From NCBI GenBank assembly GCA_934636825.1, contig CAKUBG010000003.1, positions 56,915-120,914 on the forward strand: 64,000 bases of DNA, read 5' to 3'. This document shows positions 25,996 through 34,652 of this stretch, in pieces. Below the pieces are notes generated by a model. It did no database searches. It was not told where the DNA came from and saw nothing but the letters and a program-made list of their open reading frames with translations. Positions within the stretch are counted from its first letter, which is position 1; each line of letters starts with the position of its first letter. A program made the position numbers and the translations under genes. Source of the stretch: an uncultured bacterium. Its GTDB lineage: Bacteria > Vulcanimicrobiota > Xenobia > Xenobiales > Xenobiaceae.

Positions 25996-27675
25996 ATGAG
26001 CTCAGAAAACCTCAGAGCAGATCGTCCGGTATATAAAGGAAAAGGCCAAGGTAAACCGACTATTTTGTTTTCGTCGGTATTTGGCCCTTATGCCCAAAAC
26101 GATTCTTTTGGCAGCCGTGCCATCAATCCTATGGAACTCTACCATAACCAAGTTACGCGAGTGCAAGGGCCTTTCTCCTTGCGCATGTTTCATCGCTCTT
26201 GGGGATTGATGTTTATTCAACAAAATATTCACGCTCCGTCTACTGTGCTTGATTTCCCTACTCAAGAAAAATTCATTCATGAATTGCAAGTTGGCGATTA
26301 TGATATTGTTGGCATCAGTGGTATTGTTGCCAATGTGCATAAAGTGCATCGCATGTGTCAATTGGTGCGTCGTTACTCTCCGCGCAGTGTTATTGTAGTG
26401 GGTGGCCATGTAGCTTCTATACCCGGCTTGGAAAATATGATCGATGCCGATTATATCTCCAAAGGAGAGGGAGTAAGCTGGTTCCGCCATTTCTTGGGTG
26501 AAGACGAGACAGCTAAAATTGTTCACCCTGATATTGTTTCTGGGTTTGGAACTCGACTTTTTGGCTTTGATGTAAAAAATAGCAGTCAAGACACTGCAGC
26601 GACGGTTATTACTTCAGTTGGCTGCCCTATGGGCTGTAACTTTTGTGCTACTTCGGCACTGTTTGGTGGCAAAGGCCATTCAGTTACTTTCTTCGATAGC
26701 GGAGAAGAACTTTACAATTTAATGTGCGGTTTTGAGCGTCGTTTGGGTACAAGTTCTTTCTTTATTATGGATGAGAACTTTTTACTTAATCGTCCTCGAG
26801 CTATGGAATTGCTGGATTTAATGGAACGCGATGGCAAAGCATGGTCACTTTATTGTTTCTCTTCTGCCAACGCTTTGCGCCAGTACTCGATGGATGAATT
26901 GTTGCGCTTAGGGCTTTCTTGGCTTTGGATGGGGCTTGAAGGCGAAGATAGCCAGTATGCAAAATTAAAGGGCTGCGATTCTGTGGAATTTGTGGGACGG
27001 CTCCAAGAGTTGGGAATAAAAATTCTTGGCTCCAGTATTATCGGTTTGGAAAATCATACTCCAGAAAATATCGATCAAGTGATTGCCCGAGCCATTAAAC
27101 ATAATACCGATTTCCATCAGTTTATGCTTTATACTCCGTTGCCTGGTACGCCGCTTTTCCAGGAACAAGTTGCCAAAGGTGCTATGCTTGAGGGGGTAGA
27201 CTTAGCTGATATTCACGGTCAATATCGTTTTAATTTCAAGCATCCCCACATTACTCCCGAGCAAAGTGAAGAATTTTTACTCAGAGCTTTCCAAGCTGAT
27301 TATGATGTAAACGGGCCCAGTGTCTTTAGAGTAATAAACACTGTCTGGAAAGGTTGGAAAAACTTCCATAAGTACGATAATAAGAGGGTGTTGCGTCGTT
27401 TAGAACAAGACTCTGCTACTATACGTCATTACGCTTACGGCGCTTTGTGGGCTATGGAGCAATATCTCAAAGAATCAAACCGCAGTGTCCAAGAGCGAAT
27501 CCATACTTTGCGCGAGCAATTTGCACACGATTTTGGCTCTTTAACCAAAGTAATTGGCATGATTAGTGGACCGGTTATTTTAGCTTCTATACGCCGTGAG
27601 GCTATGCGTTTGAAAAACGGTTTTACTGTAGAGCCGAGTACTTTTGTAGAAAGGCGCAATTGGGGCGGTATCTAG
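25996..27675 (+). CDS. Radical SAM enzyme with B12-binding-type N-terminal domain
   Basis: 559 residues from the ATG at 25996, preferred because GGTAGG lies upstream and family-like sequence (KPTILFSSVFGPY) starts just after it; a TTG at 25885 would add 37 residues. Residues to about 185 form a Rossmann-like B12-type domain (DYDIVGISGIVANVHKVHRM, VIVVGGHVASIPG), without the DxHxxG cobalt ligand. The [4Fe-4S] motif is C210-x3-C214-x2-C217 in GCPMGCNFCATS. The substrate is unknown; similar class B enzymes act in methylation, cyclisation and lipid modification. It is monocistronic, ending at a strong terminator. Confidence 0.9.
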   Translation: MSSENLRADRPVYKGKGQGKPTILFSSVFGPYAQNDSFGSRAINPMELYHNQVTRVQGPFSLRMFHRSWGLMFIQQNIHAPSTVLDFPTQEKFIHELQVGDYDIVGISGIVANVHKVHRMCQLVRRYSPRSVIVVGGHVASIPGLENMIDADYISKGEGVSWFRHFLGEDETAKIVHPDIVSGFGTRLFGFDVKNSSQDTAATVITSVGCPMGCNFCATSALFGGKGHSVTFFDSGEELYNLMCGFERRLGTSSFFIMDENFLLNRPRAMELLDLMERDGKAWSLYCFSSANALRQYSMDELLRLGLSWLWMGLEGEDSQYAKLKGCDSVEFVGRLQELGIKILGSSIIGLENHTPENIDQVIARAIKHNTDFHQFMLYTPLPGTPLFQEQVAKGAMLEGVDLADIHGQYRFNFKHPHITPEQSEEFLLRAFQADYDVNGPSVFRVINTVWKGWKNFHKYDNKRVLRRLEQDSATIRHYAYGALWAMEQYLKESNRSVQERIHTLREQFAHDFGSLTKVIGMISGPVILASIRREAMRLKNGFTVEPSTFVERRNWGGI

Positions 27676-27718
27676 TTTCAATAATAGTCATCAAGATACT
27701 GCACACGTGAAAATGAAA

Positions 27719-27749
27719 GGCCCGGGAATTTTAATTTCCCGGGCTTTTC
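27719..27749 (+). terminator. Intrinsic terminator after the radical SAM gene
   Basis: GCCCGGGAA / TTCCCGGGC perfect stem with a short AT loop, followed by TTTT. Located 44 bases after the stop codon; the symmetrical sequence could also serve the converging minus-strand gene poorly, since no T-run lies on that side. Confidence 0.85.
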
Positions 27750-27830
27750 GGCTATAAAGGCGAGTTTATCGTCGCCAAGCTCTTATCCATTTCTCAGTAG
27801 TTAAGGCTGAGCAATTTTGGCGGACGTGCC

Positions 27831-29444
27831 TTAGGGCTGAGTGGTTTCGATAGTTAAGGGCAAGAAAGTGGGTAAACCGAGTTGATTGTATGCTTTCTCC
27901 TCTAATTTTACAGTCCAACTGTCAGTCAAGCTTTCCTCGATTTTAATTGTGTATTGGTTGTCAATAATTTTGACTACACTGACAGCTCCACCTTGAGTGG
28001 GGCTGGTAGCTTTAGCTTCCGGATATTCGGAGACAATAGTCTTGGGTAAAACAAAGTTGTTACAATACATGAAGGCGTTGCCGGCATCTGGGTTATAGAT
28101 AAAGTGACCAAATACTTCAACAGGGTAGCCTTCTTCAGGAATGTCGGCAGGTTCAAGGCTAGTAGTCATACTACTATCTTTGCCCGCAGTGCCAGGTTCG
28201 CCAAAGAATACCTCAGTTGTGGCAGGGTAAACATACAAAGTATGAGCATCGGTAAGTGACTTGCTGAGTTTGCCATTATCGTTGTAAGAAGCTGTAACTT
28301 TTGCAATATACTTAGATTCGGGAACGCTATTAACACTAACCACATTGTCAACAACGGAAAGTAATTTGCCACTTTGCTCAATTGCAAAATCAGTGTTGCT
28401 AGTTACGTCGATGCTTTCAGGAACGGGTCCTCTACCAGGTGTATCTGTATAAATTGCGGTAGCGGTAAAGGCTTGATCTTGTACGGCTACAACTTCGGTA
28501 ACTTGCTCGTCACCCTTGGTAGCACTGTATAAAGTTAAAACCTTCTGTCCTAAGTTGGCATTTTTAGCGTCAGAAGTAGACGTCAGCACTTTGCTGTAAG
28601 GCTCTACCGTATCGGCGCCATAAATAGTAACTTCTTGGCCATCGATCTGGGCAGGAGCAATTGCAATAGATTCGAGGGTTTGAGCGGTTACGTAAATAGG
28701 TTGTTGCAATAAGGCGGTGAGGTTGCCAGCAGCAACGGGAACAACAGCTTTGACAGCTTGGGCAGGAACCACACCTTTGTGAGTGCCGGTAAAGCTTACG
28801 CCTGTGTAGGTCTGGCCTTTGTCACTCTTGCTTAAAACATCTGTATATTCATCTAGGCCTGTAACATCGGCGAAAGAAATAAGGTTGATTACTTTGCCGC
28901 TGCCGTCATTTGTGTTGACGGGCAAGCTCAAAGTAGTGGTTTCTTCCGGACTTAAAACGTAGCGATTAGCTTGGAGGCTAACTTCCTTAGGAATATCAAA
29001 ACCGGAAACTTGAGGATTAGCAACTACAGCTTCTGCGTCGTCGTAATCCCAAGCAATGTCGTTGATACCTACAGCCACAATGGAGCCGAAAGAGTCGTAA
29101 TAGGCGGCTGTGGCGGCCTTAGCTGTGCTGGGCACACTGGGAACTGATACATCGTGATTTGTATTTATATCAGAATGTTTCAAATCATAGGTGTCGGTTG
29201 TCTTTACGATATTGCCTCTGGAGTCGGTAAAGCTATAACTGACTTTGGTAATATCTCTGGATATAAAGGTGCGCCCGGAAACGGAGGCAGCTAAAGAATA
29301 TTGGAAAATAACATTGTTGTTGCCGCCTAAGGTGGCGAGAGTTGTAGAGCCGTTGTGAGTACCGCAGCCGGCTACCGTAAGGGCTAATCCCAGACCGGCG
29401 GCAGCTGTGAAAGCAATGAAACCGAATGTGTTCTTCTTCGCCAT
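27831..29444 (-). CDS. Secreted lipoprotein with Ig-like repeats
   Basis: About 537 residues from the ATG at 29444; a TTG nine codons earlier is less likely. The N-terminus is a lipoprotein signal (KKNTFGFIAFTAAAGLGLAL then LTVAGC, with Cys at the lipobox). The mature protein is Thr/Ser/Val-rich with beta-strand spacing suggesting several Ig-like or bacterial surface domains, and no enzyme motif. It is expected to be anchored on the outer face of a membrane. It points towards the radical SAM gene and is followed upstream by the TPR gene in the same orientation. Family not recognised. Confidence 0.8.
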   Translation of the reverse strand: MAKKNTFGFIAFTAAAGLGLALTVAGCGTHNGSTTLATLGGNNNVIFQYSLAASVSGRTFISRDITKVSYSFTDSRGNIVKTTDTYDLKHSDINTNHDVSVPSVPSTAKAATAAYYDSFGSIVAVGINDIAWDYDDAEAVVANPQVSGFDIPKEVSLQANRYVLSPEETTTLSLPVNTNDGSGKVINLISFADVTGLDEYTDVLSKSDKGQTYTGVSFTGTHKGVVPAQAVKAVVPVAAGNLTALLQQPIYVTAQTLESIAIAPAQIDGQEVTIYGADTVEPYSKVLTSTSDAKNANLGQKVLTLYSATKGDEQVTEVVAVQDQAFTATAIYTDTPGRGPVPESIDVTSNTDFAIEQSGKLLSVVDNVVSVNSVPESKYIAKVTASYNDNGKLSKSLTDAHTLYVYPATTEVFFGEPGTAGKDSSMTTSLEPADIPEEGYPVEVFGHFIYNPDAGNAFMYCNNFVLPKTIVSEYPEAKATSPTQGGAVSVVKIIDNQYTIKIEESLTDSWTVKLEEKAYNQLGLPTFLPLTIETTQP

Positions 29445-29559
29445 AATAAAGTTGAAAGGATCCTTTCGCAATGATACTAAACGGCTACTGAAAACTGACA
29501 GCCGCGCTTCGGAGCCTCACCGTTCTCATTCGTTGCAACCCGGCAAAGCGTTCCAAAGC

Positions 29560-29603
29560 TAAAAAAACATAATAACAGGCTGGTAAGTTCCACACCGCAG
29601 CCT
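29560..29603 (-). terminator. Possible weak terminator after the TPR gene
   Basis: Minus strand: AGGCTG-15 bases-CAGCCT, then GTTATTATG and seven T residues (29560-29567). The 6-bp stem is short and the T-run is displaced, so this is a tentative call. Confidence 0.3.
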
Positions 29604-29651
29604 AGGTACCTTTTTATGCTATTTCACACTTCTTATTCTTCGATAGTTAGA

Positions 29652-30239
29652 CTAGTGGTGCTGATGAATTTTACATCCATCGTGGTCATGCAAATGATAG
29701 CGTTCGTCAAGTTCTTGGGAACTGATCTTGTGCTCACCGCGTTGTTCCGGATGAGCTTTGTATTTTTGACAACGTTCCAGAAGGCTTTTTGCTTCTGAGC
29801 TATCCGGATCTATTTTGAGGGCAATTTCCAATTCGGTAATAGCTTCATCATATTTTTCTTGTAAATAATATTCCAAAGCCAAATGGTAGCGTAACTTAAT
29901 GCTGTCTTTAATTGCTTTAAGACCTTCGCGATATACTTCTATCTCTTTATCATGGTTTCCGCTGAAATGATGGATGCTGGCTATTTCCAAGAAACTGTTT
30001 TCTAATGGATAGATCTTTATGGCAGTTTGGAAACATTCTAAAGCTGCTTTGTCGTCATTGTTATGAATATGCTCGTGTCCCATGTTGTGAAAGGCTACGG
30101 CTGTTTCAAAATCGTTATGCTCTTTTATGGCAGGAGGGAGCAAAATCGCGCTTATAACAAGAAGAACTACAACTAACGCTATTTCAATAATTTGCAGCTT
30201 CTTCTTTTTGGGATCTGTGTAATGTGTTAAAAAGGACAA
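29652..30239 (-). CDS. Membrane-anchored TPR protein with His-rich tail
   Basis: 195 residues. One membrane helix (about 17-38, IIEIALVVVLLVISAILLPP) is followed by three or four TPR-like helix pairs (AVAFHNMGHEHIHNNDDKAA, LEYYLQEKYDEAITELEIAL). The last 16 residues are His-rich (YHLHDHDGCKIHQHH). TPR domains bind protein partners, and the His/Cys tail could bind metal. No neighbouring gene points to a partner. It ends about 200 bases above the lipoprotein start. Confidence 0.8.
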   Translation of the reverse strand: MSFLTHYTDPKKKKLQIIEIALVVVLLVISAILLPPAIKEHNDFETAVAFHNMGHEHIHNNDDKAALECFQTAIKIYPLENSFLEIASIHHFSGNHDKEIEVYREGLKAIKDSIKLRYHLALEYYLQEKYDEAITELEIALKIDPDSSEAKSLLERCQKYKAHPEQRGEHKISSQELDERYHLHDHDGCKIHQHH

Positions 30240-30381
30240 TTAGTTAAACCTCCATTTTTGTTAGGAAATTCTTTACGGTTGAGGTTATTATACCTTTTTC
30301 CTTAGCTATATGCATAATGGTGTGTGGATATGCATCTTTTACCTTAACAAAGTTCAAAATTGTGTGTAAATCATTTCTGAG

Positions 30382-30576
30382 ATGTACCCTATTTATTGGA
30401 TAAACCAGCTAAATAGGGTACCTCTCATGGTCGCTTTTTTGTATAGTCACGTTGCTGTGGCAATCTCGTTTATCACCACTGGTATTATTGCTTTATGCTT
30501 GTTCTATGTAGTGTGCTGTCGAGTTGAACACAATATCGAAGGAGCAGATAATCATACAACAGTAGCCGAAAGTTAA
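30382..30576 (+). CDS. Doubtful small single-pass membrane protein
   Basis: 64 codons with one hydrophobic segment (FLYSHVAVAISFITTGIIAL) and a polar tail. The start region overlaps the inverted repeat and only a weak GAG precedes it; a second ATG at 30427 is possible. Nothing similar is recognised. It is listed because the gap is otherwise empty and the frame is on the strand opposite to its neighbours. Confidence 0.25.
   Translation: MYPIYWINQLNRVPLMVAFLYSHVAVAISFITTGIIALCLFYVVCCRVEHNIEGADNHTTVAES
30384..30421. repeat. Perfect 12-bp inverted repeat
   Basis: GTACCCTATTTA, 14 bases, TAAATAGGGTAC. No T-run follows directly on either strand, which argues against a standard terminator. Confidence 0.6.
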
Positions 30577-30632
30577 GTTTCTGCTTCAGATATTGCCTGG
30601 CTACAGGTGGTTCCTGAAGCAGATTTGAGTAG

Positions 30633-31670
30633 TCAGTGGGCCATATAAAATGCGATAACGTCAGTTATGACCAGTCCTAAAAGTGTAGCTGTGCGGCAGT
30701 ATAAAGCAGCCGATATGTTGTATTTAAATAGACAAAGCCAACCCATGGTAAAGGATGCACAAATACAGAAAGCCAATAAGCGACGTTTTAAATCAACTTC
30801 CGATAAACTTAGGGCTAAAAGAGCTGTACAAAAAGGAATTGCAATAATTAAGTCAATTAAATAGTGACAGCCGACACTAAAAGTAGATAAGGTAGTTAAA
30901 ATGACTAAACTAAGGGCTACACGTTTATATATAGGCGAAGCTTTGTAGAGTGAATAGTAAACGGCCAATATCCAAGAGAGGTGCAAGCTGGGCATGCCGT
31001 TGCGAACTAAAAAGGCAGGAGCCTCGATAGGCACTGGGTTGAGATTGGATTCAGGCCAGGGACCGTTAGGAAATAGATTAGAGCCGCAATATACGTCTAC
31101 ACCGACGACAGGGAAAAATAAATATAAGCAACTGCCGCATATGGCAATCAAAATAAATAAAACTGCCGGTATAAAGTATTTAGCGTGATTATAATTGTGC
31201 TCGTTATTGTATTTGTATACGATAACTTGGGCTAGTATCATATATAGTGAGAGATAAAAATAGATAATATACATGAGGAGACGCCAAATTAAACTGCTGC
31301 GTAAAAACTTGCTTATTACAAAGCTGATTTGACCACCCCACAGAGAGTCGAGAGCGTAGCAATAGGGATCGTAAACGTGTAAGTCCGAGCCTCTTACCGA
31401 AGCTCCTAAACTGAGGAGTATTGACATGCTGACCGGTAAGCTCAATACTTCCAGACATCTATTAAAAGAGTCTGAATTACAATCTTTTAAACTGGTATAG
31501 ATTCTCCATAAGATAGCTAAGACCGCTCCAGTAAGCAAACCTGGGCCTATATGTAAAAGTTGACCAACTGGGCCGATAATAGTTAAGCGATATTTTATCA
31601 AAATAGCTTCAATAGCTATTCCGATAAGGAGAGAAACTATAAATTCGCGCCTATGGAAAGGCAGCAACAT
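30633..31670 (-). CDS. PAP2/AUR1-like membrane phosphatase or transferase, third tandem copy (N-terminally shortened)
   Basis: 345 residues, multi-pass. The catalytic pattern of the PAP2 superfamily is intact: GMPSLHLSW with the first His, and FSVGCHYLIDLI with the second His and Asp. The GxHYxxD form is typical of the AUR1/inositol-phosphorylceramide-synthase side of the family. A block YCGSNLFPNGPWP is shared with both neighbours. Compared with the other copies, about 90 residues are missing at the start; upstream sequence to 31769 still translates to homologous protein but has no start codon and meets a stop. The gene may be degraded or start at an unusual codon. Confidence 0.8.
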   Translation of the reverse strand: MLLPFHRREFIVSLLIGIAIEAILIKYRLTIIGPVGQLLHIGPGLLTGAVLAILWRIYTSLKDCNSDSFNRCLEVLSLPVSMSILLSLGASVRGSDLHVYDPYCYALDSLWGGQISFVISKFLRSSLIWRLLMYIIYFYLSLYMILAQVIVYKYNNEHNYNHAKYFIPAVLFILIAICGSCLYLFFPVVGVDVYCGSNLFPNGPWPESNLNPVPIEAPAFLVRNGMPSLHLSWILAVYYSLYKASPIYKRVALSLVILTTLSTFSVGCHYLIDLIIAIPFCTALLALSLSEVDLKRRLLAFCICASFTMGWLCLFKYNISAALYCRTATLLGLVITDVIAFYMAH

Positions 31671-31769
31671 CCAATAGGCAAAGACACTATCTAAACAAGC
31701 TATGCCGAAAAGCGGATTATCATAAGTTTTATGCCATAAACTTTCGTAAAAAACTGCATTTATACCGAT
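31671..31769 (-). pseudogene. Homologous but unstarted N-terminal remnant of the third PAP2-like copy
   Basis: In frame with the downstream gene, the minus strand encodes FYESLWHKTYDNPLFGIACL and FAYWMLLP, which align with FHTTLFNSLCYNVIFTTACL and CAYWFLLP of the second copy. No ATG, GTG or TTG occurs before a TAA at 31770-31772. The first membrane helix and its start have been lost. Confidence 0.6.
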
Positions 31770-31849
31770 TTAGTTTATTGTCATCTTGCTGTTATGCCTT
31801 GGTAGATAATGTTTGTAAAGTTTGAGGAGCAGCTATAGTTTGTAATACT

Positions 31850-33139
31850 TCAGCTTGGTCGGTCGCTATTTTGTCCATTTCGCTTTGCTTGTTTGCACAT
31901 TGTATGGGCTAAATAGAGCGACACTACATCAGTAAGAACCAACATTGCTAAGGTTAAAATCGGCCTATGTAAAGTTGTAGTAATTGCATATTTAAAAAGA
32001 CAGAGCCAGCCCAGAGTGGTAACTGAACCAAAGATAGTCGATATAATGCGCCACTTACGCGGAGCTTCAACCATAGTTAAGGCCAAAGCTATTAAAGTAA
32101 ATGGTATGGCTATAATTAAATCTATTAAATAATGACAACCTTCGCTAAAAGCCGAAAGGGCGGTCAAAATTATTAAGATTAGGGTAACGTATCTGTAATA
32201 CGGCCTACTTTTGTAGAATCGGTATAAGGAGTAATATACTGCCAAGATCCAAGCCATATGCAAACTTGGCATTCCATTGTGTGGTAAAAAAGAAGGGGCC
32301 TCAATGGGCACAGGATTCATGTTGGCAGCAGGCCAAGGGCCGTTGGGAAAGGAATTTAAGCCGCAATAAACTTCTACGCCTACGACTGGGAAAAATCTAT
32401 ACAAAAATGTACCGGCTATGCCGATAAAAATAAATAAAAAAGCTGGTATAAGTCGGCTGATATGGCTTATCCCCAGGCGTTCACTTTCTTTATAAATGAG
32501 AATTTGAGCTATAATCATATAGAAAGACAGATAGAAATAAGCCAATTTCATAAATAGACATAATGGCAAAGAACCACGAATAATTTTTGTAATAATAAAA
32601 CTGACTTGCACTCCCCAAAGAGAATCGAGAGCATAACAATGGGGATCGTAAACGTAAGGGCCAAACTCAATAATGCCTAAAGATAAAGTAATTGGCATGG
32701 CCACAGCTAAAGAAAAAACTTCCAAGTTTTTTTGCAATTGCTCAAATTCTTGGAGGCGATAAGCTTGAAAGGCTCGCCATAAAATAGCCACAGCCGCTGC
32801 GGCCAGCAGGCCTGGACCAATATCGACAATGCAAAAGACATGATCTTCTACCGGATCAAAGATCATTCCATGGGTAAGTCGATAATTGATCAAAAATCCA
32901 TCTATAATTATGCCCGCAATTATAGTTATAAAAAGCTCTTGCCGACGGATTGGTAAAAGGAACCAGTAAGCACAGGCTCCGCCCAGACATGCCGTCGTGA
33001 AGATAACGTTATAGCAAAGACTGTTAAAAAGAGTCGTGTGAAAATAAGGATAACCATGTTGAATGAGTGGCCTTAATTCATAAACAGATGCTAAAGTTAG
33101 TAATGCAAGTAGTAAGATTATGTATGGGCTTTTTCTCAT
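31850..33139 (-). CDS. PAP2/AUR1-like membrane phosphatase or transferase, second tandem copy
   Basis: About 429 residues from the ATG at 33139 (MRKSPYI), which aligns with the start of the first copy; a TTG at 33157 overlaps the previous stop. Roughly ten membrane helices. Catalytic motifs: NGMPSLHMAW and FSEGCHYLIDLI, plus VYCGLNSFPNGPWP. Such enzymes hydrolyse or transfer phospho-head groups on lipids at the membrane surface; the substrate cannot be read from sequence. It directly follows the first copy. Confidence 0.83.
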   Translation of the reverse strand: MRKSPYIILLLALLTLASVYELRPLIQHGYPYFHTTLFNSLCYNVIFTTACLGGACAYWFLLPIRRQELFITIIAGIIIDGFLINYRLTHGMIFDPVEDHVFCIVDIGPGLLAAAAVAILWRAFQAYRLQEFEQLQKNLEVFSLAVAMPITLSLGIIEFGPYVYDPHCYALDSLWGVQVSFIITKIIRGSLPLCLFMKLAYFYLSFYMIIAQILIYKESERLGISHISRLIPAFLFIFIGIAGTFLYRFFPVVGVEVYCGLNSFPNGPWPAANMNPVPIEAPSFLPHNGMPSLHMAWILAVYYSLYRFYKSRPYYRYVTLILIILTALSAFSEGCHYLIDLIIAIPFTLIALALTMVEAPRKWRIISTIFGSVTTLGWLCLFKYAITTTLHRPILTLAMLVLTDVVSLYLAHTMCKQAKRNGQNSDRPS

Positions 33140-33150
33140 AAATTTAAATC

Positions 33151-34470
33151 TTAGCAAGGTGGTGTGGCTTCTTGCTGAAGTTCCGGCGTTATCTTAAGCA
33201 AAGAACTTTTGGCTTGGTTGCATATGGCATAAGCCAAATAAAAGGCAATAAGAACAGTAGTTATGAGTAATGACAAGGTTAAAGTCTGAGCTCTCAATAT
33301 AGAGGCAACTGAGTATTTGAAGAGGCACAGCCAGACGGAAACAGAAATCAAACCAAAACTTACTCCTGTAAGACGAAGTTTCTTACTAACTTTTGGCGTA
33401 ACCGCAGCCAAAATAGCCATAGTGAATGGCACAGCGATTATTAAATCGATGAGGTAATGACAACCGACACTGAAAGTAGATAAAACTGTCAACACTACTA
33501 AAGCTAAGGCTGTGTTTTTGTATATAGATTTCGAACTATATACTGAATAGTATACGGACAGAATCCAAGCAAAGTGTAAACTAGGCATACAATTGCGGTA
33601 CAAGTAATAGGGCGCTTCTATGGGCTGAGGATTCATATTCGCTGCTGGCCAAGGGCCATTTGGAAAAGAATCAGTTCCACAGTACAATTCAACTCCAACT
33701 GCTGGAATAAAGTTGTAACATAATTCCCCTCCAATAGCTATCAATATAAATAAAAAAGCTGGGATAAGAGAGCAAATATGCTCGCGCTTGTTTTGTAAGT
33801 TGTCTTTATATACAACAATTTGTGCTACGATCATCCATACTGGTAAATAAGAGTAAACAATTTCCATGAACTTTGCGCATATTGTATGATTGCGTATAAC
33901 TTTTGCGACAATAAAGCTTACTTGGACTCCCCAAAGTGAATCTAAGGCGTAAAGATGAGGATCGTAGACATAACAGCCCGAGATAAGCCCATTGAAGCAA
34001 AGCAAAGAGGGCATAGCTATAGACAAAAACAAGGTCTCTAAACATCTATTCAGCCTGTCACGGTCGTTTGCTTTGTAAGCTTGCCAAGTTCTCCACAAAA
34101 TTGCTAATAAACAAGCAGCGAGTAAACCTGGTCCCAAGAACAAAAACTGATTAAAAAGGGCAATGTCTGGCTTGTAGTTGACTATTGAGGCAATAACTAA
34201 GGGGCGGTAATGTCTCAAAATAAGCTCAAAAATAAGCCCCAAAACGGTTACCCCTATAAGCTCGTGTTTTTTGATAGGCAAAATCAGAAAATAGGCCAGA
34301 GCTCCGCCTAAGCAAGAGGCAGGCCCAAGATATGTATTAAAGACATTCTTTAATAATGTCTCATGAAAACATGGCCGATCTACGAGGCCCAAGAGCGGAA
34401 CCAATTCGAAACCGGCTATTAAACCGAGTAAGATCCATAACATTATGATATAGGGGCTTTTTTTGATCAT
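33151..34470 (-). CDS. PAP2/AUR1-like membrane phosphatase or transferase, first tandem copy
   Basis: About 439 residues from the ATG at 34470 with AAGGAG 10 bases upstream (a TTG two codons earlier has 4-base spacing). Multi-pass with CMPSLHFAW and FSVGCHYLIDLI as the PAP2 His/His-Asp motifs. It reads RNCMPSLH where the other two copies have Gly before the Met. The shared YCGTDSFPNGPWP block marks the three as one family. It is the first gene of the array, which lies between a TPR gene and lysS and has no obvious lipid-synthesis neighbour. Confidence 0.83.
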   Translation of the reverse strand: MIKKSPYIIMLWILLGLIAGFELVPLLGLVDRPCFHETLLKNVFNTYLGPASCLGGALAYFLILPIKKHELIGVTVLGLIFELILRHYRPLVIASIVNYKPDIALFNQFLFLGPGLLAACLLAILWRTWQAYKANDRDRLNRCLETLFLSIAMPSLLCFNGLISGCYVYDPHLYALDSLWGVQVSFIVAKVIRNHTICAKFMEIVYSYLPVWMIVAQIVVYKDNLQNKREHICSLIPAFLFILIAIGGELCYNFIPAVGVELYCGTDSFPNGPWPAANMNPQPIEAPYYLYRNCMPSLHFAWILSVYYSVYSSKSIYKNTALALVVLTVLSTFSVGCHYLIDLIIAVPFTMAILAAVTPKVSKKLRLTGVSFGLISVSVWLCLFKYSVASILRAQTLTLSLLITTVLIAFYLAYAICNQAKSSLLKITPELQQEATPPC

Positions 34471-34567
34471 ATACAAATGGCTCCTTAATTATAAGAAAAA
34501 GAAAATTATCGGTTGAAATACCACAAAGCGAACTTGTTTCCTATAAAAAGTGGAAAGCTCGAGTTAT

Positions 34568-34610
34568 AAAAAAGCCTTGCCGACACTCTATAAGCGTCAG
34601 GCAAGGCTTT
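34568..34610 (-). terminator. Intrinsic terminator after lysS
   Basis: Minus strand: AAGCCTTGCC ... GGCAAGGCTT stem followed by six T residues, about 43 bases after the lysS stop codon. It separates lysS from the PAP2-like array. Confidence 0.85.
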
Positions 34611-34652
34611 TATAGCAGTCTATTTAGGCGGACTGTCGGCTTTGTATGGGGA

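Larger units (their letters stand above)
30240..30632. other. Intergenic region of 393 bp with a long inverted repeat
   Basis: Contains the perfect 12-bp inverted repeat at 30384-30421 and one doubtful small frame on the plus strand. No other gene, RNA or promoter was recognised. Confidence 0.5.

Noticed and set aside
26002..26589. 195-codon minus-strand frame over the radical SAM gene
   Set aside because: Antisense to a gene with clear CxxxCxxC motif and no start signal of its own.
29445..29651. Cyclic-di-GMP riboswitch upstream of the lipoprotein
   Set aside because: A GCAAAGC-like string occurs but on the wrong strand and without the other conserved helices.
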